NCBI GenBank assembly: GCA_965237725.1 | Contig: OZ250151.1 | Coordinates: 1,054,001 to 1,118,000 of the forward strand | Direction: 5' to 3' | Origin: G965237725 sp965237725 | GTDB lineage: Bacteria; Pseudomonadota; Gammaproteobacteria; Arenicellales; Poriferihabitantaceae | Length of the DNA: 64,000 nucleotides | In this document: in pieces, positions 1-7,635 of the stretch | How the letters are laid out: each line of letters opens with the position of its first letter | How positions within the stretch are numbered: the first letter of the stretch is position 1 | Position numbers and translations under genes: made by a program | The notes under the pieces: generated by a model | Told to the model about the DNA's origin: nothing | The model's input: the letters and a program-made list of their open reading frames with translations, nothing else | The model's database searches: none

Positions 1-319
1 GCTGTGTTACTTCTTTAAGATAGACATTCACAAACCGCTCAATAGTCTTTATCGGGTCCTCGTGATCGGCAAGTATCATTTCAAAATTAGCTATATCGTC
101 AGCTTCGACTTTAGCAATTTCTATTATTAGTGCTTCTTTGCTATTAAAGTAGTTGTAGAGATTCCCCAAGCTAATGTCTGCCGTTTGGGCGATATCGCGA
201 ATACTGGTCTGATGAAAACCTTTGGCTGCAAAACACTCGATCGCGGTATGAACGATTAGTTCGCGGCGTAACCTGATAGATTCACCCCGTGTGAGACTGG
301 CATTTTGATTATCTGACAT
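1..319 (-). CDS. TetR/AcrR family transcriptional regulator, N-terminal part (cut by window edge)
   Basis: The minus-strand frame opens with ATG at 319 and runs off the left edge after 106 residues. It starts MSDNQNASLTRGESIRLRRE and then shows a typical TetR DNA-binding domain. The helix-turn-helix lies at about residues 36-60, with the family signatures 'GFHQTSIRDIAQTADISLGN' followed by LYNYFNSKEAL. The C-terminal ligand domain is mostly outside the window. The gene is divergent from the small membrane protein and fatty-acid hydroxylase that begin at 399 and 581, so it probably controls them by the usual local TetR arrangement. The ligand is unknown. Confidence 0.85.
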   Translation of the reverse strand, partial: MSDNQNASLTRGESIRLRRELIVHTAIECFAAKGFHQTSIRDIAQTADISLGNLYNYFNSKEALIIEIAKVEADDIANFEMILADHEDPIKTIERFVNVYLKEVTQ

Positions 320-398
320 ACCGATGTATTGATTTTGATTGGATTGAACATTATAATACTGAACATACGTTCATTCAATACTTTTAAACGATTTCGCT

Positions 399-575
399 AT
401 GAAAATGCAAAAACATTGGTATCTCGGGTTCCTGGGATTAATAGGATTATATATGCTCCCAACAGTACTAGCTTACTTCCAGGGAGTTGGTATGGCATGG
501 GATTTGTCTAATCTACTGTGGCTTCTCTGGTTCCTGTATCTTATTCCAGAGTCCAAAGTAGAGCAAAACACATAA
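399..575 (+). CDS. Small two-helix membrane protein upstream of the hydroxylase
   Basis: An ATG at 399 opens a 58-codon frame that stops at 575, only 5 nt before the ATG of the fatty-acid hydroxylase. The product starts MKMQKHWYLGFLGLIGLYML and has two hydrophobic stretches, about residues 7-28 and 36-50, rich in Trp, Leu and Tyr. A short polar tail (ESKVEQNT) follows. The composition is that of a small integral membrane protein, and the tight spacing suggests translational coupling with the next gene. I do not recognise the family. It could be a partner or accessory subunit of the membrane-bound hydroxylase. No strong Shine-Dalgarno sequence is visible, so the start is uncertain. Confidence 0.6.
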   Translation: MKMQKHWYLGFLGLIGLYMLPTVLAYFQGVGMAWDLSNLLWLLWFLYLIPESKVEQNT

Positions 576-580
576 GAATA

Positions 581-1435
581 ATGAACTACATAGAGCAACA
601 ATTTGAAGCGTTTGCAGGTTCCTTCTATATTTTGGAAATGATCGGTTTGGGCTTTCTCATCATTATCTTCGCGGAGACTGGGTGGGATTTGTATACTAAA
701 AAACGGCATGGCTACGGGGAGTCCGTAGCAAATTTTGTCATCGCCATTGGCAATTACCTTCTCGAACGCACGACCTATGGATTGGTTTTTGTTCTTGGCC
801 TGTTTATTACCCAAACCTTTGCCTTTGCGACAATCCCGAACACCTGGTGGAGCTGGGTAATTGCTTTGATTGTAGCCGACCTATCTTACTACTGGATGCA
901 TCGACTCGAACATAAAGTACGTATCTTATGGGCCTATCACAGTGTTCACCATTCGTCGCCTGAATTCAATTTGACAACTGGACTTCGCCTGGCCTGGATT
1001 GAAGGTGCTATAGAGTGGCTGTTCTTCGTTCCAATGGTGTTAGTTGGATTTAGCGCAATCCAAACAATTATCGCCCTTTCGATAGTCGTTTTGTATCAAA
1101 CATGGATTCACACCGAGAAAATCGGAAAACTCGGCTGGGCTGACCGCATATTTAATACGCCGTCGGTTCATCGTGTCCATCACGGATCGAATAAGCAGTA
1201 CCACGACAAAAATTATGGTGGCATCTTGATAATTTGGGATCGTATGTTTGGAACCTATAAAACCGAGGAGGGAAAAGCAATTTATGGCATTACCACACCA
1301 ATTGGAACTTGGAATCCAATCACTCTCAATATTCATGAATTCTGGCAAATCGCCAAAGATGTATGGCATGCCAAGAGCATTGGTGACGGGTTTAGCCACA
1401 TATTCAGACCACCGGGTTGGAAGCCTGAGACTTAG
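581..1435 (+). CDS. Sterol desaturase / fatty acid hydroxylase superfamily protein
   Basis: This is a 284-residue integral membrane protein of the fatty acid hydroxylase superfamily (di-iron, PF04116 type). The histidine clusters are visible: HRLEH at about 107-111, HSVHH at 120-124, a lone His in WIHTEK near 177 and HRVHH at 197-201, followed by the typical YGGILIIWDRMFGTY. Members hydroxylate or desaturate lipid chains, sterols or carotenoids in the membrane using O2. I chose the ATG at 581 rather than the upstream in-frame ATG at 518, because 518 lies inside the small membrane ORF that ends at 575. The two genes and the divergent TetR regulator form one locus. The exact substrate cannot be told. 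Confidence 0.88.
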   Translation: MNYIEQQFEAFAGSFYILEMIGLGFLIIIFAETGWDLYTKKRHGYGESVANFVIAIGNYLLERTTYGLVFVLGLFITQTFAFATIPNTWWSWVIALIVADLSYYWMHRLEHKVRILWAYHSVHHSSPEFNLTTGLRLAWIEGAIEWLFFVPMVLVGFSAIQTIIALSIVVLYQTWIHTEKIGKLGWADRIFNTPSVHRVHHGSNKQYHDKNYGGILIIWDRMFGTYKTEEGKAIYGITTPIGTWNPITLNIHEFWQIAKDVWHAKSIGDGFSHIFRPPGWKPET

Positions 1436-1670
1436 ATAAGTAGTGCGGTTAAGACCTAAATTGTGCAGGTCTATATAGCTGCCAGAACCAGGTGCTAGTC
1501 CTTATAAAATTATTCCTTAGGGTAAAGCTGGCATAACCCGTACGGAGCGGGCGTTTATATCTAATCAGATATAGAGAAATCAGTTAACTGGAGACTATCG
1601 ATTTATCGACGAAATAGAACGGAGATTCGGTATCCGGGTTAAGACAAGAGGCCAGGGTCGACCAAAGTCA

Positions 1671-1697
1671 GGGGTTAAATAAATCTGCCCCCTTTTT
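1671..1697 (+). terminator. Putative intrinsic terminator after the hydroxylase
   Basis: On the plus strand GGGG, an AT-rich loop, then CCCC(C) is directly followed by TTTTT, the form of a rho-independent terminator with a short stem and long loop. It lies about 235 nt after the hydroxylase stop and just before the 3' end of the opposing gene. The loop GGGGTTAAATAAATCT recurs near 40275 next to a repeat block, so it may also be part of a dispersed palindrome. Nothing else is visible in 1436-1730. Confidence 0.4.
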
Positions 1698-1730
1698 GGC
1701 CTTCGTATTTGCCTGTGCCTGTATTTGCCT

Positions 1731-2240
1731 CTATAAATTCGATTCGTTGATCACCGAGGTTTCCGCTAAGCAAATAAATTGAACATCTCCGCTCTCTACA
1801 TCTCCCACGACTTCGATGATCGCATTGAGCTCACGATTAAGAGCTTCGTTAGTAAAATTGACATCAAAATTTTGCAACTCGGCAACGCCATCTTCAATTA
1901 CACCGTCGGCACTATTGAGATCAAGGCCACCAGCATCCTCGGTCTCAAAATCGATTTCAAAAGACCCCTCAAATTCAGGATCTTGAGTTGTAAAATTTAA
2001 TATTAAATTCTCAACTCCGGAAAATTCTGCTTCTCCAAATGCTGCCATTGCGATATCCACACATACAGACATCGCTGCGTGGGCAGGAATCACAGCAGTA
2101 GAGATTACCGGCCTGACCCAACCTTCGGGTAACGCCTGGCTACCGGCTACCAATCCCGCGCCGCCAATAATTTTCTTTACCGCTGCTCGTCTTTCGGATA
2201 ATTTGGATCGCCCTGGTGTCGGCTGAATTTCTATTGTCAT
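1731..2240 (-). CDS. Hypothetical exported protein with Tat-like signal
   Basis: The 169-residue product is unrecognised. The start at 2240 is set by an excellent ribosome site (GGAGGA, 7 nt upstream), which rules out the longer frame starting at 2309. The N-terminus holds a twin arginine at 17-18 (SERRAAVKKIIGGAG), a small-residue hydrophobic stretch and a motif ending in VIPAHA near residue 55, which resembles a Tat signal and cleavage site. The mature part is strongly acidic, with many Asp, Glu and Asn and few aromatics, and contains two Cys, near residues 61 and 159. That suggests a secreted or periplasmic protein. It lies alone between convergent and tandem neighbours. Function unknown. 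Confidence 0.7.
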   Translation of the reverse strand: MTIEIQPTPGRSKLSERRAAVKKIIGGAGLVAGSQALPEGWVRPVISTAVIPAHAAMSVCVDIAMAAFGEAEFSGVENLILNFTTQDPEFEGSFEIDFETEDAGGLDLNSADGVIEDGVAELQNFDVNFTNEALNRELNAIIEVVGDVESGDVQFICLAETSVINESNL

Positions 2241-2556
2241 GGCCTCGTCCTCCGTCAATATAAGTATCGAATTACGCAAATTGTCGTCTGAAACTACAAT
2301 GTGCGGCAAAAATTACAGTTGTTGTACAAATTCCATTATGAGTATGATACAAATCCCCTGGCATTTCAACCTGGGCTGCTGCTATGTGGGAAAGCTGCCG
2401 TTCGAAAAACCGGGTTGAAGGGCAGCAACTTGCTTTAAGCAGATATTGCGTCAGAATCTACATGAGGGCTTAGTAAATACTGCGTCCCTGTAACCAACTT
2501 TCAGCGTGATATGCTCAACCAAGCGTACAACAGATGCCTAATGTTTTGAGATTCTG
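2241..2556. other. Intergenic stretch, 316 bp, no gene seen
   Basis: This stretch separates two minus-strand genes. It should carry the promoter of the exported protein gene close to 2240, and GGAGGA at its right end is that gene's ribosome site. I see no convincing coding frame, repeat or strong hairpin. A 26-codon frame at 2338-2418 has no ribosome site and was not called. Confidence 0.5.
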
Positions 2557-3126
2557 TCAAAAAATGCTTCTTATCTTATCTGCAAGTTCCAGTTTTTTGG
2601 TAAGGAAAGCCCGTGAATTTTCCTGATTGTCGGAGTTATCCATCAACCAGTAAGAGAGTGTTGCAAGGTACATAGACGTCAATCCAATCTCATCTATTAT
2701 TCTCCTCGGGTTGGTCGATTCCACCCCTGCGCTTTCCAAAAACCATTGCACCGTACGGCTAACACGGAGAACACCCTGAAATTGGAGATGGGTGTGTAAT
2801 GGCTCGAGTTTATAGTGAAGCATCTGCCGAACCAGGCGCTTATGCTGTGCCAGGGAATCGAACCAGGTAAATATAATTTTATGCAGTCGTTCTGGCATTG
2901 GCAATTCGGCAATGCACGCCGATTTCAGTTCCAGCACGGCCTGGTCGGCACCGTCGAACCAGGCCTCCACCAGGTCGTCTTTTTGGGAATAGTACCTTTG
3001 GATATCAACCAGGGATATATTCAGATCCTTTGCAATGTCATATAACCTGACCTGATCCCAAGACTGCTCATCACCTAAGCGAAGGGCAGATTCGAGAATT
3101 TGCTGTTTCCAATTTTTCACCGCCAT
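2557..3126 (-). CDS. TetR-like transcriptional regulator
   Basis: The 189-residue protein has an N-terminal TetR-type DNA-binding domain. Its helix-turn-helix is at about residues 25-55 (VRLYDIAKDLNISLVDIQRY, then YSQKDDLVEAW), followed by an all-helical C-terminal domain. The fold and the wording of the HTH also recall COQ9/RpsU-divergent proteins, so a lipid-binding role is a less likely alternative. It is transcribed divergently from the methyltransferase starting at 3346, with about 220 bp between them, and the methyltransferase is its most likely target. No ligand can be inferred. Confidence 0.8.
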   Translation of the reverse strand: MAVKNWKQQILESALRLGDEQSWDQVRLYDIAKDLNISLVDIQRYYSQKDDLVEAWFDGADQAVLELKSACIAELPMPERLHKIIFTWFDSLAQHKRLVRQMLHYKLEPLHTHLQFQGVLRVSRTVQWFLESAGVESTNPRRIIDEIGLTSMYLATLSYWLMDNSDNQENSRAFLTKKLELADKIRSIF

Positions 3127-3345
3127 GGCCTAATTCCTGCTGATAAGATATTTAGTAAGAAATTTAGTGTCACGAGGATATGTACCGTTAGGTCTTTCAT
3201 TTTACGCTATCTTCAAATTTCTTTAGCATATTTTAGTGTCAGCGCATGGCGATAGGGCTGGTGCACAACATGTCCACCGGAAAGAGCAATCGCCTAAATT
3301 CAGTATAAAATATCGGACAATTTAGGAAAGTAACTAAAAATTGTC

Positions 3346-4338
3346 ATGAATGCCGAAAAACGGAATATCGACCAATGGGATCGCTATTGGGCGTATGGTA
3401 ATTTTCACTCGTTCAGCCAGGTGTCTGAAGGAAACTACAAAGGTGCTATTGCAGAATTTTGGCAAACACGATTTACGAATCAAAGCGCGGGGAGTCATAT
3501 TGTTGATATTGCCACTGGCAATGGCGCACTTGCCCTGCTGGCCCTGGAAGAGTCCGAAAGTGGCGCAAAAAACTTCAGTGTGAGCGCCACGGATCTGGCC
3601 AGTATTGATCCCCTGAATCAGCTAAAAGATGAGCCCCTGCTAGACAAATTAAAGCATATTCGATTCTATCCACGGACGCCGGCTGAGTCCCTGCCTTTCG
3701 AAGACGCAAGCGTAGATATGGTGTGCAGTCAGTTCGGATTGGAGTATAGCAACGTAGATGTTTCTGTACCCGAGATTTGCCGTGTGCTTAAAAGTGGCGG
3801 AAACCTCGCTTTTGTGGCTCATCATCAGGAGTCCATACATATTCAAGCGACCCATGGGGAATTGATGCAGCTGGAATTTATTCTGAACACGACTCAAATA
3901 TTCGAAAAAGCCCAGGATGTTCTAAAGGAAAGACTTAGTATTGAACAAAGCGAAGGGCACTATGACATAGTCCCAACGCCGACGTTATTACAAAAGCGCG
4001 AATTGATGAAAAACGCCATGGATCAAATTCACAACGAGATTGAGGTCGCCTCAAATCCCGCTATGCTCGCGGGGCCGATTCAATATATTCGTGAAATTTT
4101 TTCCAATATTGGCAAGGTTTCCGCCGAAGAGCTCGCTAATCATGTCATTGAAGCGCGATCTCGAGTAATGGCTAATCTGCTCAGACTCCAGGACATGATT
4201 GCTGCGGCAAAATCTGAAAGTGATGTAGCATCATTACAAGATCTGCTACAAAATAACGGGTTATCAAATGTAAGTGTTTCCTGTGTTGAGGAATCAAATG
4301 GGAATATCTTGGGCTGGCAAGTATGCGCATGCAGATAA
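3346..4338 (+). CDS. Class I SAM-dependent methyltransferase
   Basis: The 330-residue protein contains a Rossmann-type methyltransferase core. Motif I is VDIATGNGA at about 53-61. The acidic residue after strand 2 lies in SATDLASID, and the post-I segment VDMVCSQFGLEYSN is followed by the characteristic EICRVLKSGGNLAFVAH. About 150 residues follow the core and look helical, which is longer than a minimal methyltransferase and may form a substrate lid. The acceptor is unknown. It stands divergent from a TetR-like gene and upstream of mscL with a 66-nt gap, so transcription may continue into mscL. Confidence 0.82.
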   Translation: MNAEKRNIDQWDRYWAYGNFHSFSQVSEGNYKGAIAEFWQTRFTNQSAGSHIVDIATGNGALALLALEESESGAKNFSVSATDLASIDPLNQLKDEPLLDKLKHIRFYPRTPAESLPFEDASVDMVCSQFGLEYSNVDVSVPEICRVLKSGGNLAFVAHHQESIHIQATHGELMQLEFILNTTQIFEKAQDVLKERLSIEQSEGHYDIVPTPTLLQKRELMKNAMDQIHNEIEVASNPAMLAGPIQYIREIFSNIGKVSAEELANHVIEARSRVMANLLRLQDMIAAAKSESDVASLQDLLQNNGLSNVSVSCVEESNGNILGWQVCACR

Positions 4339-4404
4339 TTCCAGCGTATCAGTTTATACAACGATTTTTAACTACTAGCGGATATCACACCAGGGGAATA
4401 GAAA

Positions 4405-4839
4405 ATGAAAGAAGAATTTAAAAATTTTATCATGCGCGGCAATGTCATGGACATGGCCGTGGGCATCGTAATTGGCGCCGCATTTGGCACCATTGTGAAA
4501 TCATTGGTTGCTGACATTATTATGCCGCCCGTTGGAATGTTATTGGGCGGCGTGGATTTTTCAAATATCTTCAGCGTAGTTAGTGGCGGAGAATCGTCGG
4601 TCACATATTTAACCCTGGCGGCCGCACAGGAGGCAGGTGCTGTGACAATAAATTGGGGCGTATTTCTTAATACCCTGATCAGTTTTGTGATTGTGGCGGT
4701 GGCGATATTTTTTGTGATAAAGGCGGTTAACAAACTCCAGGAAGACCCTGAACCCGAACAAGAAACCCCTGCAGAACCCGAACCAAGTGCGGAGGAGAAG
4801 CTACTGACTGAAATCAGGGATTTACTGAGCTCGAAATAA
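4405..4839 (+). CDS. mscL: Large-conductance mechanosensitive channel MscL
   Basis: The 144-residue protein is a clear MscL, the homopentameric inner-membrane channel that opens under membrane tension during hypo-osmotic shock. It shows the amphipathic start MKEEFKNFIMRGNVMDMAVG, TM1 with VGIVIGAAFGTIVKSLVADI, the PPVGMLLGGVDF loop, TM2 (about 86-107), and a cytoplasmic C-terminal helix ending in EEKLLTEIRDLL. The linker before that helix is rich in Pro and Glu (PEPEQETPAEPEP), longer and more acidic than in E. coli. The start has an adjacent AGGGGAATAGAAA leader. It fits an organism exposed to salinity shifts. Confidence 0.97.
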   Translation: MKEEFKNFIMRGNVMDMAVGIVIGAAFGTIVKSLVADIIMPPVGMLLGGVDFSNIFSVVSGGESSVTYLTLAAAQEAGAVTINWGVFLNTLISFVIVAVAIFFVIKAVNKLQEDPEPEQETPAEPEPSAEEKLLTEIRDLLSSK

Positions 4840-4943
4840 ATTTTAGTGTTTGCCCTGTTGACAGACAATCTAGGGGTATACCCGAATTACGAACCTTAAG
4901 TTAATTCTTAAGCTCGAAGAACTTTGGCTATAAGGATGAAAAA

Positions 4944-5828
4944 TTGAACGCGAAAAAACGTGCGACCTCCATGACGGAGTATGTCGATATTATTGGCAAA
5001 ATATTCCCATTAGCTGAGATAAACCACAAAGAGCAAGACGAATTCAACCTCAGGGCAAGTGATGTTGTTATTACCCCCTATTCAAAATCCGGAACCACCT
5101 GGCTTCAACAAATTTTCCATACCCTGCGAACGCGAGGTGATATGGATTTCGATGATATTTCCAGGGTGGTGCCGTGGATCGAAGTCAGTCCAGGACTAGG
5201 GCTGGACTTGAACGCTGATCAACGAGCAGAACCCCGAGGATTTAAGAGTCACCTCCCATTCGACAAAATACCCAGAGGCGGTCTTTACATCAATTCAATT
5301 CGCCGCCCCAGTGATGTGGCTTTCTCTCTTTATAAATTTATGGAGGGATGGTTTATCGAACCAGGCAGCATTTCAGCGGAGGATTTTATTCGAAATGGTT
5401 TTCTGAATTCGGATAGCTATTATCAACACCTACGGTCATGGTGGGCAGAACGCGAATCGGAATCCGTACTTTATCTGGTTTACGAACATATGATTGGCGA
5501 TCTGGATGGTACGATTAAAAAAGTTGCTGATTTCTGCGACATCCCGCTAGATAATGAATTGCTCGCTATCACCCAACAACACGCTTCACTTGAATTTATG
5601 AAAGCACATCGGGATCGGTTTGACGATTCCATGCTTCGCGCAAAAACCGAAGAGATAGCACTACCTAAAGGCAGCAACACCAGCAAGGTTCGCGAAGGTA
5701 AAACCAATGCTCGGCTGGATGGATTCAGCGAGGAATTGAAGACTGCATTTGAAAAGAAATGGCTTGAGGAAATAAGGCCTGCAATTGGATTTGATTCCTA
5801 TGAAGAGCTGATTTCTTCGCTAACGTAA
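4944..5828 (+). CDS. PAPS-dependent sulfotransferase (Sulfotransfer_1 type)
   Basis: The 294-residue protein transfers sulfate from PAPS to a hydroxyl or amine. The 5'-phosphosulfate loop is YSKSGTTWLQQ with Lys at about 48. The 3'-phosphate site is in NSIRRPSDVAFSLYKF. Near the C-terminus a Lys/Arg-rich loop (SKVREGKTNARLDGFSEE) matches the family's RKGxxGDWKNxxT region in position. The start is TTG at 4944, supported by AAGGA 7 nt upstream; the ATG at 4971 is the alternative. The acceptor could be a lipid or a small alcohol. A second, different sulfotransferase lies at 7636-8382. Confidence 0.85.
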   Translation: MNAKKRATSMTEYVDIIGKIFPLAEINHKEQDEFNLRASDVVITPYSKSGTTWLQQIFHTLRTRGDMDFDDISRVVPWIEVSPGLGLDLNADQRAEPRGFKSHLPFDKIPRGGLYINSIRRPSDVAFSLYKFMEGWFIEPGSISAEDFIRNGFLNSDSYYQHLRSWWAERESESVLYLVYEHMIGDLDGTIKKVADFCDIPLDNELLAITQQHASLEFMKAHRDRFDDSMLRAKTEEIALPKGSNTSKVREGKTNARLDGFSEELKTAFEKKWLEEIRPAIGFDSYEELISSLT

Positions 5829-5833
5829 TTCGA

Positions 5834-6037
5834 TCAGGTGACGACGCCATGACATCGTTTGTACTTCTTTCCTGACCCACAGGGACATGGTTCATTTCGG
5901 CAGGTGGGCGTGTCATTTTCCACCTGGGTAGTTTCATCATCCCGGTTAGATGAGCCTGATATCTGCTTTATATAATTCTGCCGCACTGAAGGTGCTATAG
6001 CCACGCTGTATATTCTAAAGAAAACGATCTCGCGCAC
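5834..6037 (-). CDS. Small SEC-C metal-binding motif protein
   Basis: The 67-residue frame starts with GTG at 6037 and ends with an intact SEC-C motif (CRNEPCPCGSGKKYKRCHG). This is the zinc-binding tail known from SecA and many small proteins, with the CxC...CH ligands all present. The first 35 residues are not recognised. It is convergent with the sulfotransferase, with a 5-nt gap. It may be a genuine stand-alone SEC-C protein or the remnant of a longer gene, since a MITE remnant lies 110 bp upstream. No good ribosome site is visible. Confidence 0.55.
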   Translation of the reverse strand: MREIVFFRIYSVAIAPSVRQNYIKQISGSSNRDDETTQVENDTPTCRNEPCPCGSGKKYKRCHGVVT

Positions 6038-6149
6038 CGGAGTGGCATTTGAAGCGGTTAAAATTTTTCTCTGGTAGTTGTTGTAATTTTGCAGCGGTGT
6101 GATTCATCAAATCCGGATAAGCGATCGCCCCGGAATCTTAATAGCCATG

Positions 6150-6179
6150 TTGACTGTTCATGTTTAAATCAGAGGTCCC
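6150..6179. mobile_element. MITE remnant (right terminal end only)
   Basis: This 30-bp piece (TTGACTGTTCATGTTTAAAT then CAGAGGTCCC) matches the right end of the four MITE copies at 21.2, 24.1, 25.7 and 29.4 kb. It is followed by CTAA, which fits the element's YTAR target. No matching left end is recognisable in the 110 bp before it, so it is a decayed or partly deleted copy. Confidence 0.7.
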
Positions 6180-6199
6180 CTAAACATAAAACATTTCAA

Positions 6200-7462
6200 T
6201 CAAAGTGTAATCAACGGCGGTGAAATATCTTTGTGGTCAAATGCCTGGAATGTTTCGATGGATTCGCGATGGAATTGCCCGCGCCAGACTTTATGAAGTT
6301 CGCGGTTATCGACAATTAATTCCGCGGCAATTTTGTTTTCTTCGCCAAGCTCATCCTGAATCAATTTTTTCAACGACACTTCGTCTCTGATATCTACCCT
6401 AACATCCGGCCGAAACTCTGTGACTACCTGGCTGTTTTGTCGAACCGGCATCATCAACAAAGAAGCAACTTCGTCGCGCTTGTTGCACCTGCTCTGGACC
6501 CCCAATGCGGCACGAATCAATGGATCATCCGAATCCGCTACATGGTTAAAATAACTGGTGATGATAGTGGTATGTTGTCTGCCAGGAAAAACGTTTATTC
6601 CATCAATTTTATCCAAGGGCTGAATGGAAAACGTCGGATAGTCAGCGAGATTTTTGCGTAACAAATCTGCCGCATAACCATCACAGTGATTCATATATGC
6701 CACGACCTGGCCGCCGCTTCGCAGTTTTTTTGCGACAGCTCCAAAACAACAGGTGATGATGTCGTCAGCGGAGTCTGTAACCACGATGATATTATTTTGC
6801 GCCGCCTGCTCGTGACGTTCGATTAAGAATCGTAACAGGGTTTCTGCCATATTGTTGTAGTGTTGCAGATTTCTTGGATCATGGGCAATCTCACCAATGT
6901 CTACTTCCGCGGTATTCCAGCCTGCGGTATGGATTCGCAAAATAATATCGAGATCTGCACCATAGCCCGGAGTTAACTCGCTGACCGCAATTAGAGATCG
7001 ATTAAATAAAAATAAACCCGAATTAATAGCATCAATATGAGACAGGCCAGGAAACATGATTGCGATGGCGGGCCTGACCATGAGCCGGGTCATGGGCATG
7101 TTGTCATGGGCATCGTGCCACAACCCCTTAACCAACCCCACACCCGGTCCAACTTCATCTCGCAAAGATTGGATCAGGGTATCGCTGAACCTGGAAAGGT
7201 CGGCATCGAGCTTGACCACCCAGTCATTTTTAGCCTTTTTATATCCGGTCCGCAGAGCATAACCCTGGCCCGGTTCCTGCTCAAGAATCACTGTCGCCCC
7301 GGCCGCTTCCGCCAGTTTAGCAGTGTCATCGGTGGAACCATTGTTAACCACCAATACTTCGTCGATTAACGGGCATTTAAATGCCTCGTTAACAACCCAA
7401 GCGATGGTATCTTGCTCATTTAATGCGGGTATAACTGCGGTTATTGCGTCGGGTTTTTTCAA
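6200..7462 (-). CDS. GT81-like glycosyltransferase fused to a degenerate PIG-L/LmbE-like domain
   Basis: The 420-residue protein has two parts. Residues 1-215 are a GT-A glycosyltransferase with VIPALNEQDTI, LVVNNGSTDDT, GQGYALRTG and the DxD segment KLDADLS. The later RPAIAIMFPGL...PGYGADLDIILRI and EVDIGEIAHDPRNLQ strongly recall glucosyl-3-phosphoglycerate synthases (GT81). Residues 224-410 resemble PIG-L/LmbE deacetylases in layout: a beta strand, then DSADDI where the family has AHPDDE; NHVADSDDP in place of the second metal motif; and a C-terminal FRPDVRVDI...WRGQFHRESIETFQAF. The first zinc His is replaced by Ser and the Glu by Ile, so deacetylase activity is doubtful. The start is TTG, because no ATG lies between the upstream in-frame stop and the GT fold. 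It is last in the minus-strand run. Confidence 0.72.
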   Translation of the reverse strand: MKKPDAITAVIPALNEQDTIAWVVNEAFKCPLIDEVLVVNNGSTDDTAKLAEAAGATVILEQEPGQGYALRTGYKKAKNDWVVKLDADLSRFSDTLIQSLRDEVGPGVGLVKGLWHDAHDNMPMTRLMVRPAIAIMFPGLSHIDAINSGLFLFNRSLIAVSELTPGYGADLDIILRIHTAGWNTAEVDIGEIAHDPRNLQHYNNMAETLLRFLIERHEQAAQNNIIVVTDSADDIITCCFGAVAKKLRSGGQVVAYMNHCDGYAADLLRKNLADYPTFSIQPLDKIDGINVFPGRQHTTIITSYFNHVADSDDPLIRAALGVQSRCNKRDEVASLLMMPVRQNSQVVTEFRPDVRVDIRDEVSLKKLIQDELGEENKIAAELIVDNRELHKVWRGQFHRESIETFQAFDHKDISPPLITL

Positions 7463-7635
7463 AATTATAGTTTCACCAGGTTTGGTTTTTTTGCAACGGT
7501 TAACAATGCTGTATCACATCATATCCCCACAGGTTAGCCTTTTACGAGCCTGTTTATCAAGTCTATTGGGCCTATTAATCAGATCTGACACCGTTTTTAT
7601 ATTGTTGTTCACCCGTATAGTGGCTAAGCCCCTTT

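Noticed and set aside
2338..2418. 26-codon frame with two adjacent Cys (MSMIQIPWHFNLGCCYVGKL...), looking like a possible precursor peptide
   Set aside because: No ribosome site and no maturase or leader-type neighbour; likely chance.
4368..4868. 166-codon minus-strand frame opposite mscL
   Set aside because: Low-complexity Ser/Thr-rich translation antisense to a clear mscL; shadow frame.
4893..4912. CTTAAG-TTAATT-CTTAAG before the sulfotransferase gene as an operator
   Set aside because: Each arm is itself a 6-base palindrome in AT-rich DNA; no second copy or known regulator nearby.
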